From: Rhodocollybia butyracea
Taxonomy: Eukaryota > Basidiomycota > Agaricomycetes > Agaricales > Omphalotaceae
Direction of reading: 5' to 3'
Length of the DNA: 20,459 bases
NCBI GenBank assembly: GCA_015501585.1
Contig: JADNRY010000963.1
Span: 1 to 20,459, forward strand
Every line of letters starts with the position of its first letter. Within the stretch, counting starts at the first letter, position 1. The notes under the pieces were generated by a model that was not told the origin of the DNA, made no database searches, and was given only the letters and a program-made list of their open reading frames with translations. Position numbers and translations under genes: made by a program. This document shows, piece after piece, positions 18,985-20,459 of this stretch.

Positions 18985-19096
18985 CATGCCGCGTGATAAG
19001 TTCTTTCCTCTTCCTTCCTTTAAATTTCGGAGCCTAATCACTGCTACTGCTGCGAGAAAGAGAGGGACGAAGGAAGGAACTTATCACACAGCATGG
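18985..19096. repeat. Imperfect inverted repeat, about 35-base arms
   Basis: CCATGCCGCGTGATAAGTTC (18985 onward, continuing TTTCC...CCTTCC) is the approximate reverse complement of GAACTTATCACACAGCATGG ending at 19096. The arms are separated by about 40 bases and differ at a few positions. CACAGCATGGTCCAA from the right arm also occurs near 18029-18043. Confidence 0.75.
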
Positions 19097-19177
19097 TCCA
19101 ATATTTGAGCTCCGGGTCCAAATATTAGTCTGGCGCGGGTACGAGCACCGTAGGATAGATGCAGGCATGCGAGGGCG

Positions 19178-19528
19178 GTGCGAACTCCTCTGGTTTTCCT
19201 CTTTCAATCTCATTGGCGCATCGCAGAAGTCGCCGAGCCTACTCACAACTTACCCTTGAATTTCACGCTTCAAGCGGAGCTCAAGGAACGCAACTTCGAT
19301 CTTAGCAACAACAACAACTTTCTTTTCGATTCGTCATTTTGTTTACCATCCCTTCCTCACCGACCACGAACGACAGTCTTTGGTTGTACAATCACCATTG
19401 TTATCCTTTCCGAGATCTTGATTGAGCATTACGATAAGACTTTCCTCGAAGAAGATTCCATGGCCTACCAGGAAAGCAGCGTACTAGAGCTGGTAGGGGT
19501 CCAACAACTTCGCGGTTTCCGGATATGA
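19178..19528 (+). CDS. Possible hypothetical protein, 116 residues
   Basis: An uninterrupted frame begins MRTPLVFLFQSHWRIAEVAE and ends LRGFRI. It contains a run of Asn (NNNN), a hydrophobic stretch TTVFGCTITIVILSEILI and an acidic segment (KTFLEEDSMAYQESS). No signal peptide or known domain is evident. Length alone does not exclude chance. I see no splice signals that would extend it confidently. Confidence 0.2.
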   Translation: MRTPLVFLFQSHWRIAEVAEPTHNLPLNFTLQAELKERNFDLSNNNNFLFDSSFCLPSLPHRPRTTVFGCTITIVILSEILIEHYDKTFLEEDSMAYQESSVLELVGVQQLRGFRI

Positions 19529-19797
19529 TCAGTGGGAAAACGAGCGAGGAAACGGGATTGAATAGCCATTCATATTTGCATTTTCAGGTATGCTCGCGTT
19601 TAGATATAGTTTGAACAGCTACGGCACTTGAGATTCGTACGTCCTAGTCTGTCATAGCCCAATCTCCTTCATCTCAAGCACGACCAGGCGTCCCTTGCCT
19701 CTATCCCCAGTTCAAAACGACAGCGCTCTGCCAATCGACGTCATCAAAGTGCGAAATCATGGAGTTTAGACGTTCAATATACCTCTTTATAGCCGCT

Positions 19798-20174
19798 GTC
19801 CTTGTGGTTTTCCGTGTCGTACTTGTAGTACAGCGAGTACAAGAACTTGGAAGCGGATCTTGAAGCGGGAACAGGTGTACACTGCCAAGTTCTGGTCGCG
19901 TAAATCTCCAGGATTCTCCAGCGTCATCGTGAAACTTGTCGAGTAACTTGACGCAATAATTAGTCTTCATACTCCAAGTCCTTGTAGTTCTCCGTGTCGT
20001 ACTCGAAGTAGTACAACGAGTCCTAGAATTTGAAAAGAGTTTGGCAGCAGTTCTTGAAATCATCGAGCGGGACCAGATGTACAAAGTTCCAGTCGCGCAT
20101 ATTTTCAGCGTTTTCTAGCGTCTTCGTCAAACTCGTCGAATTACCTAGTACAATAACTAGCTTTCATACTCAAA
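19798..20174 (-). repeat. Tandem duplication of about 180 bp carrying decayed coding sequence
   Basis: Copy 1 (19798-19977) and copy 2 (19978-20174) align from GTCCTTGT(G/A)GTT to TTCATACTC. On the minus strand each encodes a related acidic, aromatic peptide in different frames: LYYFEYDTENYKDLEYED in one and LYSLYYKYDTENHKDSGYKE in the other. Stops and shifts precede both. A 127-codon minus frame at 19701-20084 crosses both copies, but reads the repeat in a less convincing frame (runs of Thr and Arg). The source gene is not recognised. Confidence 0.6.
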
Positions 20175-20198
20175 AGCCATGAAGGTATATGACAAACC

Positions 20199-20453
20199 AT
20201 GGGTCTACGTTTGTATAAACGAATTGACAAAGAAAGACTTGGACGACAGCCACACATACTGGGATGGTCATTGAGAGTGGTGCGAAAGGAGGCACTCGTG
20301 AATTGGTTGGTCCAGTTCCAGAGATATCGATGCGGCTACTACGAGGTTACTGGTGAATCCGGCCAACGTCAGCGCACAAGCATTGCGAACGGGGTGAGCT
20401 CGAGCGGGCATAAGAAGAAAGTGGATAATGTTATTTCTTTATGTATTGGCTAA
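20199..20453 (+). CDS. Possible small open frame, 84 residues, unrecognised
   Basis: Starts MGLRLYKRIDKERLGRQPHI and is basic (rich in Arg and Lys), ending SLCIG with TAA just before the window end. No domain or signal is visible. It could be a chance frame, or an exon of something continuing outside the window. Confidence 0.15.
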   Translation: MGLRLYKRIDKERLGRQPHILGWSLRVVRKEALVNWLVQFQRYRCGYYEVTGESGQRQRTSIANGVSSSGHKKKVDNVISLCIG

Positions 20454-20459
20454 GCTATA

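Overview
The window looks like nuclear DNA of a basidiomycete fungus, probably an agaric. The evidence is the short GT-AG introns (52-66 bases), interrupted small genes, TATA boxes 67-78 bases upstream of start codons, and a small gene family whose C-terminal pattern (LPPQAxPxQLFxI) resembles the beta-trefoil serine protease inhibitors of family I66 (cospin-like), known mainly from mushrooms. This is recognition from memory, not a database result. The window is gene-poor, rich in duplications, and many recognisable genes carry one-base frame breaks. No bacterial, viral or CRISPR features are visible.

Layout. 1-2216 is a degenerate satellite built on CAACTACTCC-like words, low in G on the plus strand. 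2225-2395 is a second tandem repeat (CCTTTAAGTTTCCTAAGTTTT-like unit) that fades into a T-rich tract to about 3230. About 3421-4547 (plus) is a multi-exon gene for a small membrane protein with two predicted membrane segments and an in-frame TGA. Two poorly supported, frame-disrupted coding regions follow: 4865-5140 (minus) and about 5458-6122 (plus, a Gly/Ser/Thr/Val-rich product). 6123-8400 holds nothing I can name.

The core is a three-unit duplication. Unit 1 is about 8410-11205, unit 2 about 11291-15065, and unit 3 about 15270-17105 (more diverged, partial). Each unit carries one minus-strand, four-exon I66-like inhibitor gene at 9212-9852, 13193-13839 and 15374-16022. Each gene has the same three intron positions, a TATAAATA box, and an upstream pair of GAGCGAGGAGTGAGC-like motifs. 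Units 1 and 2 also carry, on the plus strand, a decayed copy of the first part of the membrane-protein gene at 3421. Unit 2 has about 0.9 kb of extra DNA containing a perfect 39-base palindrome.

The rest is a second set of small duplications: a 96-bp tandem repeat with a conserved hairpin (17111-17370), a 336-bp-offset duplication with a clean microhomology deletion (17752-18470), an imperfect stem-loop (18985-19096), and a 180-bp tandem duplication (19798-20174).

If the inhibitors are real, they would act on serine proteases of grazers, competitors or the fungus itself. Whether any copy makes protein depends on whether the one-base indels are biological or assembly errors, which sequence alone cannot settle. 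There is no sign that the inhibitors and the membrane-protein fragments work together; they appear to be passengers of the same duplication.
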